From: a virus
Length of the DNA stretch: 30,379 nucleotides
Strand: one strand, 5' to 3'
Virus record (IMG/VR): IMGVR_UViG_3300045957_000027
Coordinates: 1-30,379 of that record
Position 1 is the first letter of the stretch. Every line of letters begins with the position of its first letter. Below, piece by piece: positions 8,707-15,923 of this stretch. The notes under the pieces were generated by a model. That model saw nothing but the letters and a program-made list of their open reading frames with translations, searched no databases and was not told where the DNA came from. The translations under genes were made by a program, and so were the position numbers.

Positions 8707-9255
8707 CAGCCGCCCCCGATTTCAACTCTGCGTCCGCCTGCAACAACCCGACAACAGACGCGTCCAACCCCCACGCTGTATCCGGGTCGACCCGGAACCG
8801 GTCACAGACACGCAAGACCATGGCCGCCCGGTCTAGCCAGTCGCCGTGGCGGACTCGTTCGGCACGGTCACGTCCATAGGCATCGTCGCTTCCATCTCTA
8901 GGTCGACCGCGTCGAGCGGCACACCAGACGAGGGGCCGGGGTCCAAAGGGCCCGACCGGTACACCCCCGTACACGCATCGATCCACTCGAGCGCAATCGA
9001 CTTCAACACATCAACCTCGACAAGCTTGAACCCGTCGGCGTCGGGCGGGACCGGCTTGGCTTTGCGTCCCTCCCCGAGTTCAAGGTTCCACGAGATAAGC
9101 CGCTCTGCGAACGTGTCGAGAATGTCGGGCCAGCGGACAAGTTCTTGCCATTCGCCGACGGTGATCCCGTGGGCCTCGAGCTCGAGACCGGAGAACTCGG
9201 TGGTTTCGTCGAAGACGACCTTCCGGGTTCTCGGCTTCAACTGGTAGCCAGTCAT
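8699..9255 (-). CDS. tail assembly chaperone, long -1 frameshift product (GT-like)
   Basis: This is the long form produced by -1 ribosomal frameshifting within the short chaperone gene. About 103 residues are read in frame 0 up to Ser-Gly-Pro, then ribosomes slip on GGGCCCTTTG (8953-8944) and read about 82 residues in the -1 frame, beginning Phe-Gly-Pro-Arg and ending at TGA 8701-8699. Total is about 185 residues. The downstream part is arginine-rich, then helical (WLDRAAMVLRVCDRF). The -1 frame has no stop between the slip site and 8701 and no independent good start. Its stop overlaps the tape measure GTG, exactly as expected for the lambda G/GT arrangement. Known role: the long form binds the tape measure and recruits tail tube subunits. 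The frameshift is inferred from sequence, not shown. Confidence 0.82.
8833..9255 (-). CDS. tail assembly chaperone, short form (G-like)
   Basis: This 140-residue protein is read without frameshift. The chosen ATG at 9255 shares one base with the stop of the preceding tail gene (TGATG). An upstream TTG at 9264 is possible but would overlap more and has no better ribosome site. The N-terminal two-thirds (residues 1-90) is a helical acidic domain including FSGLELEAHGITVGEWQEL, a common pattern in these chaperones. The frame-0 tail after the slip site is Pro/Asp/Glu-rich and probably disordered. Position between the tail tube gene and the tape measure, plus the overlapping -1 frame, supports the call more strongly than sequence similarity does. 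Confidence 0.85.
   Translation of the reverse strand: MTGYQLKPRTRKVVFDETTEFSGLELEAHGITVGEWQELVRWPDILDTFAERLISWNLELGEGRKAKPVPPDADGFKLVEVDVLKSIALEWIDACTGVYRSGPLDPGPSSGVPLDAVDLEMEATMPMDVTVPNESATATG
8944..8953 (-). other. programmed -1 frameshift site (tandem overlapping slippery heptamers)
   Basis: On the minus strand the sequence is GGGCCCTTTG in the frame TCG GGC CCT TTG. It contains two canonical X-XXY-YYZ heptamers in the correct frame: G-GGC-CCT (8953-8947) and C-CCT-TTG (8950-8944). Slipping back one base on either one joins the short chaperone to the -1 frame. Downstream GC-rich sequence could form a stimulatory structure, which I did not fold. Confidence 0.8.
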
Positions 9256-9659
9256 CAAGCCCAAGTCGGGACAGTGCCGTCGGCGAGGATCGCGGGGACC
9301 GTGAACGTGAACTCGCCGCCCTGGGCGCGGTTCATCTGGTAGTCAGTCAGGTTGCATTCGTTCGCGAGGGTCTGACCGGACAGGGCCCACGCGACGGTAC
9401 GCACCACCGACGTCGACGAGACGGTGGAGAACACGTCATGAGATGCGTTGGTGGCGTCGTTGAAGACACCCTGAATCGTCATCGAGAAGTCGCCGAGGAG
9501 GAGGAGGGTTTCCCGGGCGGACTTGTCGATGCCGGTCTGGTCCTGCACGCCGCGGGGGGTGGCAAACGACACGGATGTGGTGTCGTTGCTGATGTCCCGG
9601 GCGGTGCCGCCGCTGTCGTCGACGTTGAGGCTTGCGCCGAGACCGGATTCCTTGGCCAT
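9255..9659 (-). CDS. tail tube protein homologue, short version
   Basis: The gene encodes 134 residues with an AGAAAGAGAG ribosome site upstream. It is clearly homologous over its whole length to the 246-residue protein at 10167-10907: both begin M-x-K-x-S-G-L-G, share TGIDKSARET, a following FND segment, and a matching C-terminal stretch (NRAQGGEFTFTV against NRPADGSITLAV). This version lacks the extra C-terminal domain. The fold expected from the family is a tail-tube beta barrel. It lies immediately before the chaperone, the usual place of the major tail protein, so either this or the longer copy may be the main tube subunit, with the other minor or alternating. Which is more abundant cannot be read from the DNA. 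Confidence 0.75.
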   Translation of the reverse strand: MAKESGLGASLNVDDSGGTARDISNDTTSVSFATPRGVQDQTGIDKSARETLLLLGDFSMTIQGVFNDATNASHDVFSTVSSTSVVRTVAWALSGQTLANECNLTDYQMNRAQGGEFTFTVPAILADGTVPTWA

Positions 9660-9674
9660 TGTGTGTCTCTCTTT

Positions 9675-10163
9675 CTAGTTGCCTGTCCCGGCTCGGGAAC
9701 GGGCGGTTACGATCTTGTCGGTGTGGTTGTGGAGGTCGTCGGCGAACTGGTCGACCCGGTCGTAGACGCGGGCCTTGCCGGCGGTGCCGCGATGGTCGCC
9801 TGGTTGGACGAGGTAGAGGGGTTCCCGTTCGGCTTGGATGCGGTGGGCTGCGGTGTTGAAACAGGGTTGCCCGGGGGGAAACTCGAAAGCTGTCCACCCG
9901 GCTTCGGTGCGCCGCTGGCGGAACACCCGGCCGGAGTGGTAGCGAATGTAATCAGCTTGGCGTTTCCCGAGGTCGGTGGATTCGTCGACGGCGGTCACCC
10001 ACCCGTTGGTGAAGTGGCCGCAGTCGACTTCGGCGCATCCGGCTTGCCGCCACCAGGTTTTCGTTGTCCACGTCTGGTAGGCGCCGGGGTGGGCGACCGG
10101 TTGGGTGGGGCGGAACGGTTGCGTGGCCCCTCGTTGGGGTTCGATGTGGAACAGGTCAGCCAT
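9675..10163 (-). CDS. unknown protein between the two tail tube genes
   Basis: This 162-residue protein is encoded between the two homologous tail-tube genes, three bases downstream of the first and 15 bases upstream of the second. It is rich in aromatic residues, His, Arg and Gln, with a central AGCAEVDCGHFTNGW segment (about residues 41-55) and a later cysteine and histidine (PCFNTAAHR, about 100-108). The Cys-x4-Cys-x-His pattern could bind zinc, but the spacing is not a standard ribbon. No membrane segment or signal peptide is present. It is probably a tail or assembly factor by context. I do not recognise a family. Confidence 0.6.
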   Translation of the reverse strand: MADLFHIEPQRGATQPFRPTQPVAHPGAYQTWTTKTWWRQAGCAEVDCGHFTNGWVTAVDESTDLGKRQADYIRYHSGRVFRQRRTEAGWTAFEFPPGQPCFNTAAHRIQAEREPLYLVQPGDHRGTAGKARVYDRVDQFADDLHNHTDKIVTARSRAGTGN

Positions 10164-10166
10164 TGG

Positions 10167-10907
10167 TCAGAAGCTCGGAGCGACGGTGTTGCGGTTGACG
10201 ATTACCACAAACTGGATGTTCGAGTACGTGCCGGTGAGGGCAAGCCGCAGGTACCGCTCGACCGTGAGGTTTGTCGCGGTCGCGATCCGCTCAGTGGTTG
10301 CACCCGTAACCGCTGTGAACGCACCGCCAGTCACAGCAGCGAACGCGTCGCCGCCGCCGTCGTCGGACGATTCCTGGATGGTGATCGTGCACGACGTCCC
10401 CGTGAACGCATAGACGGCGAGGTATGCCTGCAACCCGAACGCGGTCGACGCTGTCCCGTCGTACGACGCGAGGTTCTCGGCGCCGGTTGACGTGGTGACG
10501 CCTTCGGAGAGGACCCGCCCCCATTCCAACCCGAGGCCGTTTCCGGTGGCGGACACGGCCAACGTGATGGACCCGTCGGCGGGGCGGTTGTGGTCGTAGT
10601 TGATTTGCTTGCCGGACAGTGCGGCGGCGGCTCGGCCTTGGCCGTTGATGCCGGTCAGGTAGAACGAGTCGGTGGTGGGGAGCGGGGAGAGGGCGGCGTG
10701 GGCTTGGCCGGCGTCGTCGTTGAAGAACGGTTCAAAGTTGATCATCCCGTCACGGACAGTGGTCACCGTCTCGCGGGCGGATTTGTCGATACCCGTCACG
10801 TCAAAAACCTGGTGGGGGCATCCGATCTGTGAGACGGATCCGACGTCGTTGCTGATGAGGTTGGTGCCGGCCGAGAAGAACATCCCTAGCCCACTGGACT
10901 TCGTCAT
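10167..10907 (-). CDS. major tail tube protein, long version with C-terminal domain
   Basis: The gene encodes 246 residues; its ATG follows a good AAGGAA ribosome site. Residues 1-135 are the tail-tube domain homologous to the 134-residue protein downstream (shared TGIDKSARET). Residues about 140-246 form an added beta-rich domain (FTGTSCTITIQESSDDGGGDAFAAV and onward), which resembles surface-exposed domains on siphovirus tail tubes. The pattern TITIxES followed by a repeated Ala/Val strand also resembles the decoration-like protein at 18761-19192, suggesting a shared surface module. The major tail role follows from position after the terminator gene and before chaperone and tape measure. 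Assignment as the more abundant tube subunit is an inference. Confidence 0.78.
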   Translation of the reverse strand: MTKSSGLGMFFSAGTNLISNDVGSVSQIGCPHQVFDVTGIDKSARETVTTVRDGMINFEPFFNDDAGQAHAALSPLPTTDSFYLTGINGQGRAAAALSGKQINYDHNRPADGSITLAVSATGNGLGLEWGRVLSEGVTTSTGAENLASYDGTASTAFGLQAYLAVYAFTGTSCTITIQESSDDGGGDAFAAVTGGAFTAVTGATTERIATATNLTVERYLRLALTGTYSNIQFVVIVNRNTVAPSF

Positions 10908-10920
10908 TGCGGTTTCCTTC

Positions 10921-11379
10921 CTAGGCCGCTTGTGCCCACACGTCGTTGAGGATGAGCGGGGTCAAAATGTCGAACACCCGGTACAGCGACCCCGACTGGT
11001 TCAAGTACCCGGCACGAGCCCGTAGAGGCTCACCGTGGGCCCCGAGCAGGTCGACGTTGGCGACCACCCCACCCAACTCGAAGTCGCCGCTGTATGCCCC
11101 CATAAGCGTGTCGGCGGCCGTGTACGCGACGGTGTCGATGTCGTCCTGCGGTTCGGCCAACATGTTCTTGTAGATCCGGGTGGTCAACTCCACCCGCGCC
11201 GACGTAGCCGCCAACCCCGACCGGGCCTGAACGGGGCGGACATCCTGCACCCACGTCGCCGCCGTCAACCCCTGTTGCGGCGCGGCCTTCGGTTCGTGTT
11301 TGGCGACGTGATCGAAGAACCCGATCGACCGTTGATGGTTCTCGACAGCGACCAGCAGACCGCCCAGCCCGACACCCAT
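10921..11379 (-). CDS. tail terminator / tail completion protein
   Basis: This 152-residue protein starts at ATG 11379, which shares a base with the TGA of the preceding neck gene (TGATG). It is predicted mixed alpha/beta, with a helical N terminus (GGLLVAVENHQRSIGFFDHV) and a central TSARVELTTRIYKNML strand region, ending in a hydrophobic stretch. Position between the neck protein and the tail tube is that of the gpU-like terminator, which caps the finished tail and joins it to the head. The sequence itself gives little decisive motif, so the name rests mainly on gene order and size. Confidence 0.65.
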   Translation of the reverse strand: MGVGLGGLLVAVENHQRSIGFFDHVAKHEPKAAPQQGLTAATWVQDVRPVQARSGLAATSARVELTTRIYKNMLAEPQDDIDTVAYTAADTLMGAYSGDFELGGVVANVDLLGAHGEPLRARAGYLNQSGSLYRVFDILTPLILNDVWAQAA

Positions 11380-11762
11380 CAACTCAACCTCTTCACGAGG
11401 ACAGGGAAATGCCGTTCAAGGATCGCCGGCCCTTCTTCCTGCTCGAGATATTGGACGGTTCGACGCCAATGGTGGTAACCCTTGAATCGGGTGGTCCTGT
11501 TGCGGGATCCGACACCCTCGAGCCACGGCCCGTAAATGACACCGCGGTCATGGATTACCCTGTCTGCGCCGGACCGGTCGATTGTCACCTGCGTTTCGTA
11601 GTAGGGGGTGGGGTTGCGGAATGACTGGTCCATCAACTGGTGCAACCTGGAGATGCCCTGCTGTGCGTAAGAGTCTTTGACGTCCTCAAGCCAACTGTCG
11701 ACGATTTTTTCGGCGTCGTCGAACAAGTCACCGCCGACGAGTTCGATGTCGATGAGGGTCAC
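11379..11762 (-). CDS. neck / head-tail joining protein (HK97 gp10-like)
   Basis: The protein has 127 residues. The open frame extends upstream to 11957, but that part runs antiparallel or out of frame to neighbouring genes and has poor composition. The GTG at 11762 overlaps the stop of the micropeptide (ATGTGA), so I choose it. The N terminus is acidic and helical (DLFDDAEKIVDSWLEDVKDSY). The C-terminal half has a conserved-looking YGPWLEGVGSRN...FKGYHHWRR motif, a pattern I associate with phage neck proteins just before the tail terminator. Function in head-tail joining follows from family pattern plus position. Confidence 0.68.
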   Translation of the reverse strand: MTLIDIELVGGDLFDDAEKIVDSWLEDVKDSYAQQGISRLHQLMDQSFRNPTPYYETQVTIDRSGADRVIHDRGVIYGPWLEGVGSRNRTTRFKGYHHWRRTVQYLEQEEGPAILERHFPVLVKRLS

Positions 11763-11830
11763 ATTTGCCCCCGATCGACAAACCACACGACCACCAAAAC
11801 ACAGGCGACAATCAGAGCCGCGGTAATCAT
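11759..11830 (-). CDS. 23-residue membrane micropeptide
   Basis: ATG at 11830 overlaps the TGA of the adaptor gene by four bases (ATGA). Its own TGA (11761-11759) overlaps the GTG of the next gene. The product is one membrane helix (ITAALIVACVLVVVWFV, residues 2-18) with a charged end (DRGQM). Being translationally coupled on both sides, and filling exactly the gap between two structural genes, supports it as a real gene despite its size. Alternatives are that it only bridges ribosomes between genes, or that it is chance. No known family; function unknown. Confidence 0.55.
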   Translation of the reverse strand: MITAALIVACVLVVVWFVDRGQM

Positions 11831-12894
11831 CGGCCGACTGTCCTAAACCTGACCTTGGCCCGCCCATACGTGGTACGGCATCGCCGCCACGTCGATTCGA
11901 TCCCGCCACCCGACGAATCCTGCGTTGACGTGCCGGCGCCGGACTGGACGGCCCCACCAGCCCGTTGGATGCCGAGCTCCGCCAACGCTTCCGAAATAGT
12001 CACCTGTTCAACCAAGCGAGGGACAACGTGGCGGTACACGGTCGCCGACGAAATGTGGGTGGCGGCGGTCGTCCCCAACACACCCCGTTCGACGGTGAAC
12101 TTCCGTGACGCGTAGATGTCTGCGCCGCTCGAGTGGGCGGCCAGCGTGGATCCGTCTACGGCGCGGCGGACGGTAAGCGTGTTCCCCGAAATCGCTGTGA
12201 TCTCCATCGTTTCGGAGTCGACTAGCAGCCGTTCCCCCGTGGCGTAGACGGTCCCGTCCGAGACGGCGACCGCCTGGTCGTTCATCGCTGCGGACAACGT
12301 GCCGGCGGTGTTCTCGGTGGTGTCCAACCATGCCCGTTCGGATACCCACAGGCGTTCAGTGTCGACCCGGAGAATGTCGCCGACGCCGACCGCTGCGGCC
12401 GTGGCCCCGTCAACCTCAAGTGATGTTTGGGAGGCGGTAGGGGCTTCCGCGAGGGTTCCTAGGGTGCGTTCCGTGTCGGAGAATCCGGTTAGCCCGACGA
12501 TGACGATGGACCGTTGGAATGTGTCGCCCGAAGCGAACCCGTCCGCGGTGGACGCTAGGACTATTTCGATTCGGTTATACGGGGGCCCGTAGTTGTTGGG
12601 TTCGAGCCAATAATGGGTGCCCTCGGTTAGCGCGGTGCCGGCCACGGTGAGTGACGTGATGGAGATTAGTTCGTGGGCGTCGAGCCACAGCCGCCACGTC
12701 GACGAGTGCTGATCGGGGTTGGGCCATGGCAGCGAAATGGTTTGAAGTTCCGGTCTGAACTTCCTGTGCAGTTCGCCTTGTACGGCTTCCGAGGCGGCGG
12801 CATTGGCCCGGTCTACGGCAGCGTCGGCCCGTGCGGTGACGGCGATATCGAACGCAGCCTTAATGGCTTCGCGTGTGGTGAGTGTGAGGTCCAC
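11827..12894 (-). CDS. head-to-tail adaptor / connector protein
   Basis: This 355-residue protein starts with GTG at 12894. The N-terminal part (about 1-110) is a helix-rich adaptor-like domain: TREAIKAAFDIAVTARADAAVDRAN, then strands around WLDAHELISITSLTV and an LxxGTHYW...NRIEI motif typical of HK97 gp6/SPP1 gp15-like connector proteins. The middle (about 145-290) holds two or three copies of a small beta module marked by LRVDTERLWVSER and LLVDSETMEITAI, then AVDGSTLAAHSSGADIY. These modules occur as insertions in phage adaptor proteins. The C terminus is Ser/Thr/Gly-rich, then basic. Position directly before the neck and terminator genes supports the role. Confidence 0.75.
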   Translation of the reverse strand: MDLTLTTREAIKAAFDIAVTARADAAVDRANAAASEAVQGELHRKFRPELQTISLPWPNPDQHSSTWRLWLDAHELISITSLTVAGTALTEGTHYWLEPNNYGPPYNRIEIVLASTADGFASGDTFQRSIVIVGLTGFSDTERTLGTLAEAPTASQTSLEVDGATAAAVGVGDILRVDTERLWVSERAWLDTTENTAGTLSAAMNDQAVAVSDGTVYATGERLLVDSETMEITAISGNTLTVRRAVDGSTLAAHSSGADIYASRKFTVERGVLGTTAATHISSATVYRHVVPRLVEQVTISEALAELGIQRAGGAVQSGAGTSTQDSSGGGIESTWRRCRTTYGRAKVRFRTVGR

Positions 12895-12940
12895 GGGCCG
12901 GCCGCTGCTTTCTGGGTCGGAAGGACAAACTTTCCTACTG

Positions 12941-12949
12941 ACTGTAGCA
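12941..12949 (-). promoter_or_regulatory. possible extended -10 promoter for the connector-tail genes
   Basis: On the minus strand the sequence is TGCTACAGT, which fits an extended -10 (TGnTAnnnT), 47 bases before the GTG of the adaptor gene. No good -35 is visible. An almost identical decamer, ATGCTAAAGT, lies in the gap before the protease gene (21807-21816), which is the main reason to list it. Confidence 0.3.
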
Positions 12950-12986
12950 TCCGGTCACCGCCCGTGGCAGAAGACAAGTCGGCTAC

Positions 12987-13007
12987 GTTTTACCGCTACG
13001 GTTAAAC
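12987..13007 (+). promoter_or_regulatory. operator-like inverted repeat with leaderless -10 before the 60-residue gene
   Basis: The arms GTTTTACC (12987-12994) and GGTTAAAC (13000-13007) are complementary at seven of eight positions around a five-base centre, and they end one base before the ATG at 13009. A -10-like TACGGT (12997-13002) within the repeat is followed by six bases and the ATG, as in the other plus-strand promoters here. No -35 is obvious. It may be a repressor site or an mRNA hairpin. Confidence 0.4.
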
Positions 13008-13008
13008 C

Positions 13009-13191
13009 ATGAGCGAGCCGAACTGGGAACCAATCGAAACCCTCCTAAACCCACCACCCACCCTTAAACCCGTCGACGACACCTGGTGGCGGTGGATCAT
13101 CCGCGGCGCCCTCTTGACCATCGGCGCGGTCTGCGCCGCCCCCATCGCCGCCGTAGTCCTTCTGTTCTGGCGTGGCTTTCTCGGCGGTTAA
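13009..13191 (+). CDS. 60-residue membrane protein on the opposite strand of the late run
   Basis: The protein has a 29-residue cytoplasmic-type N terminus with several prolines and tryptophans (NPPPTLKPVDDTWWRW) and one long hydrophobic segment (about residues 31-54, ALLTIGAVCAAPIAAVVLLFW). It is the only plus-strand gene between 2047 and 25740 and has its own promoter-like signal. Its start MSEP shares the ATGAGCGAG bases with the first gene of the cassette at 25740. Its TAA interlocks with the TAA of the fibre gene through a shared TTAA (13188-13191). This is the pattern of a moron, a gene added between structural genes with its own promoter. Function unknown; a superinfection-exclusion or host-membrane role is only a guess. 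Confidence 0.6.
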   Translation: MSEPNWEPIETLLNPPPTLKPVDDTWWRWIIRGALLTIGAVCAAPIAAVVLLFWRGFLGG

Positions 13192-15923
13192 GACACCGTC
13201 TCAGCGTAAACCGGGCGCCACCCATCAAACGGGCAGAACAAACGCCCATCGGACCCCAACTCCAAACGGTGACCGTCGTTCGGGCATGCCACCGGCTGCC
13301 CCGATCGTTCACGCTCCAACTGATCACGCCGCCGCTCAGCAATCGACAACAACCCAAACCATCCCGCCCCGCCCCCCCCGGTCCCCGGCGTCGGTCGAAT
13401 ATCTGATTCGACCGACGCGTCTGCCGCTTCGCCACGGCCCGACGCCAACAGAACCGCGGCACCAACAGCGGCAACCGGGTCAAACGCCGACCCGGTCCCC
13501 AACGCCGTCGCCGGTTCGGCCTCGCCTTGAACGATTGTCTGTATCTCTGCTGGTTCGTACGCCGTGCCCGTGCCCGTAGCGGTGTCGACGTCGACCCCAA
13601 TATTGACAGTGGCGTCATACCCGGTACCGGCACCTGCGGCCGGAGCGGCTGCCGAGCCGACATCGGATACAGGGTTGTAGCCGGCACCCGAACCCGACGC
13701 CGTTTCGGCGTTGACCGTGACAGCAGCAGCTGCGTCATACGCTGCACCCGAACCGGTGGCCGCCCCGGCTGGCGCTTGGGTTTGGGTTTCGGTCGAAACA
13801 GTGGCGTCATACGCTGCACCGGACCCGCTGGCCGTCTCGGCGTTGACCGTGACCCCAACTGTGGCCGCGTGGGCGGTGCCCGAACCCGTGGCCGCCTCAG
13901 CCGGCGCGTTGGCCTCGCTCGAGGTCGACACCGTGGCGTCATACGCTGCACCCGAACCTGACGCCGTTTCGGCGTTGACCGTGACAGCCGCCGAAGAGTC
14001 GTAGCCGGCACCCGAACCCGTGGCCGCCCCAGCTGGAGCGGTAGTCTCGCTCGAGGTCGAAACAGTGGCGTCATACGCTGCACCGGACCCGCCGGCCGTT
14101 TCGGCGTAGACCATGACAGTCGCCGAAGAGTCATACGCTGCACCGGACCCGCTGGCCGTCTCGGCGTTGACCATGACAGCAGCAGCTGCGTCATACGCTG
14201 CACCGGACCCGCTGGCCGTTTCGGCGTTGACCGTGACAGCAGTTGCGGCGTCGTAGCCGGCACCCGAACCCGTGGCCGCCTCAGCCGGCGCGTTGGCCTC
14301 GCTCGAGGTCGACACCGTCGCGTCATACGCTGCACCCGAACCTGACGCCGTTTCGGCGTTGACCATGACAGCAGTTGCGGCGTCGTAGCCGGCGCCGAGG
14401 CCTGATGCCGTGTTGGAGCTCGCCGCGGCTGCCACGGCAGCGTCATACGCTGCACCCGAACCGGTGGCCGCCCCGATGTCGACGACCGCCGCCACAGTCG
14501 CGTCGTATGCCGTGCCCGAACCGGTGGCCGCGGACGAAACCGCTGTCGCAGCGATTGCCGCGTCGTATGCCGTGCCCGAACCGGTGGCCGTCTCGGCGTT
14601 GGCTTCAACGTCGACAAGGGTCGACACCGTCGCGTCATACGCTGCACCGGACCCGCTGGCCGCCTCGACGTCGACCGTAACCCCGACCGTGGCGTCATAC
14701 GCGGCGCCCGAACCCGTAGCCGCCCCACCGTTGACAGCGACCCCCCCGGCAACGTCGTAGCCGGTGCCCGAACCCGTAGCCGCACCGCTGTTGACAGCCG
14801 CCGCGATCGCCGCGTTATAAGCCGCTCCTGTGCCAGAGGCGGCCCCAGCGTTGGCGCTAGTCCCACCGGCACCGCTTATCTGGAAAGCGCCAATGTCAAC
14901 CCCGGTAGTGGGGCGGGCGTTGCCGGCAATGTCAATCGAGAAGTCCTGGCGGGTGTCGGTCTCGGAACCTTGCCGGTCCGTGCCGTTCTCTAGGAGAACA
15001 TTGTTGGCGTGAGATACCGGGGTCGCGTCGAACGTGGCGACCGCAGTTTCGGTGATATAGGCACCGGCCGTGCCAGGGGCAGTGTCGACCAGACCGTCGG
15101 AAGCGTCTTGCCAGTTGGTCGAGTTGTCGGTACTGCCGACATCCAGGTTGATTTCGGATGCACCGGTTCGGGCGTTGTGTGAACCGTTGAGCGTGATATC
15201 CAGAAGCGAATCGAACTCGAGAGCCTGAGCGACTTCCGTGCCGACAATGCAGTTGTTGTAGAAGTTCCATACGGCTCCGTCGCCGCCCTGGTCGCCCGAT
15301 AGGACGTTCGCCAAATTGTTGCCGCCACCGTTGAGAACGACGGTGTTGTGTTCGCAGTTGACAGTCGTTCCACTGATCACGTACTGGGGGTGGATACCGC
15401 CCCTCTCCCACCCGTAGATCACATTGTGGTCTATGTGGACGGCATCGGTGCCGTTGGCGAAACCGGAGGAGCCGTAGATGCCGTCGGTCTGCTGGGCGCT
15501 GTCGTTGTCCGTCCAAATGATGTTGCGTGAAATGACGCACTCGGTCCCCCCAAACCGGATGCCTTCGTCGGAAGTGCCGATGCTCCCAGTTGTCGGCCGG
15601 TAGACCTGGAGATAGTCGACCTGTGCGTAGCTCGAATCGATTTGGATGGCGGCCGTGTCACCACCGCTGTAGCTGATCCGGGCCTTCGACGTCGACCAGA
15701 TCCCGGCGTGCCGATTCGCTGACGCTACGGTAAGCCACACGAACGAGGTGGTACTAGTCCCGCCACCGTCGATAATGACCGCTTCGTCATAGGCGGCGTT
15801 GTCGGAGATGACACCTTTCCAGATGTCCGCCCCGCTATTCAAGTTGGTTGCGGCCTCCCACGCTGCGATCGTGGTGTAGTTGCCGCCCCCACCGGAGATG
15901 ATGGTCCGGGTGACGGTCGCCAT
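13188..15923 (-). CDS. virion fibre: beta-helix head, 22-unit repeat stalk, zinc-ribbon end
   Basis: This 911-residue protein starts at ATG 15923, overlapping the previous stop (TGATG). Residues 1-345 form a probable right-handed parallel beta helix of the pectin-lyase type: turns rich in Asn, Gly, Val and Ile (for example NVIYGWERGG, NNCIVGTEV), closing with the GVDIGAFQ motif typical of the last coil of such domains. Residues about 360-830 are some 22 tandem repeats of 20-24 residues with consensus (S/T)GSGAAYDA-x-V. The C terminus is a zinc ribbon, CPNDGH...CPFDGW (about 887-905). It lies among head and connector genes, so it may be a head or neck fibre. The beta helix suggests glycan binding or cleavage; catalytic residues are not identified. 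Confidence 0.75.
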   Translation of the reverse strand: MATVTRTIISGGGGNYTTIAAWEAATNLNSGADIWKGVISDNAAYDEAVIIDGGGTSTTSFVWLTVASANRHAGIWSTSKARISYSGGDTAAIQIDSSYAQVDYLQVYRPTTGSIGTSDEGIRFGGTECVISRNIIWTDNDSAQQTDGIYGSSGFANGTDAVHIDHNVIYGWERGGIHPQYVISGTTVNCEHNTVVLNGGGNNLANVLSGDQGGDGAVWNFYNNCIVGTEVAQALEFDSLLDITLNGSHNARTGASEINLDVGSTDNSTNWQDASDGLVDTAPGTAGAYITETAVATFDATPVSHANNVLLENGTDRQGSETDTRQDFSIDIAGNARPTTGVDIGAFQISGAGGTSANAGAASGTGAAYNAAIAAAVNSGAATGSGTGYDVAGGVAVNGGAATGSGAAYDATVGVTVDVEAASGSGAAYDATVSTLVDVEANAETATGSGTAYDAAIAATAVSSAATGSGTAYDATVAAVVDIGAATGSGAAYDAAVAAAASSNTASGLGAGYDAATAVMVNAETASGSGAAYDATVSTSSEANAPAEAATGSGAGYDAATAVTVNAETASGSGAAYDAAAAVMVNAETASGSGAAYDSSATVMVYAETAGGSGAAYDATVSTSSETTAPAGAATGSGAGYDSSAAVTVNAETASGSGAAYDATVSTSSEANAPAEAATGSGTAHAATVGVTVNAETASGSGAAYDATVSTETQTQAPAGAATGSGAAYDAAAAVTVNAETASGSGAGYNPVSDVGSAAAPAAGAGTGYDATVNIGVDVDTATGTGTAYEPAEIQTIVQGEAEPATALGTGSAFDPVAAVGAAVLLASGRGEAADASVESDIRPTPGTGGGGAGWFGLLSIAERRRDQLERERSGQPVACPNDGHRLELGSDGRLFCPFDGWRPVYAETVS
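13430..14840 (-). repeat. coding tandem repeat, about 22 units of 60 or 72 bp
   Basis: The repeats encode the stalk of the fibre protein. Most units are 60 bp and several are 72 bp (extra Glu-Ala-Asn-Ala-Pro-type insertion). Plus-strand blocks such as gcgtcatacgctgcacc recur many times with little change. Boundaries are approximate. The frame is preserved in every unit, so the number of units could change by recombination without breaking the gene. Confidence 0.85.

Noticed and set aside
9438-10490. 350-residue plus-strand frame opposite the tail tube genes
   Set aside because: Gly/Val-rich antisense shadow with no motif.
13430-14840. CRISPR-like array in the repeat region
   Set aside because: Repeats are in-frame coding units without unique spacers of constant length and without cas genes.
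13097-14872. 591-residue minus-strand frame overlapping the fibre repeats
   Set aside because: A shifted reading of the tandem repeat, extremely Arg/Pro-rich; the 911-residue frame has a protein-like head and zinc-ribbon end.
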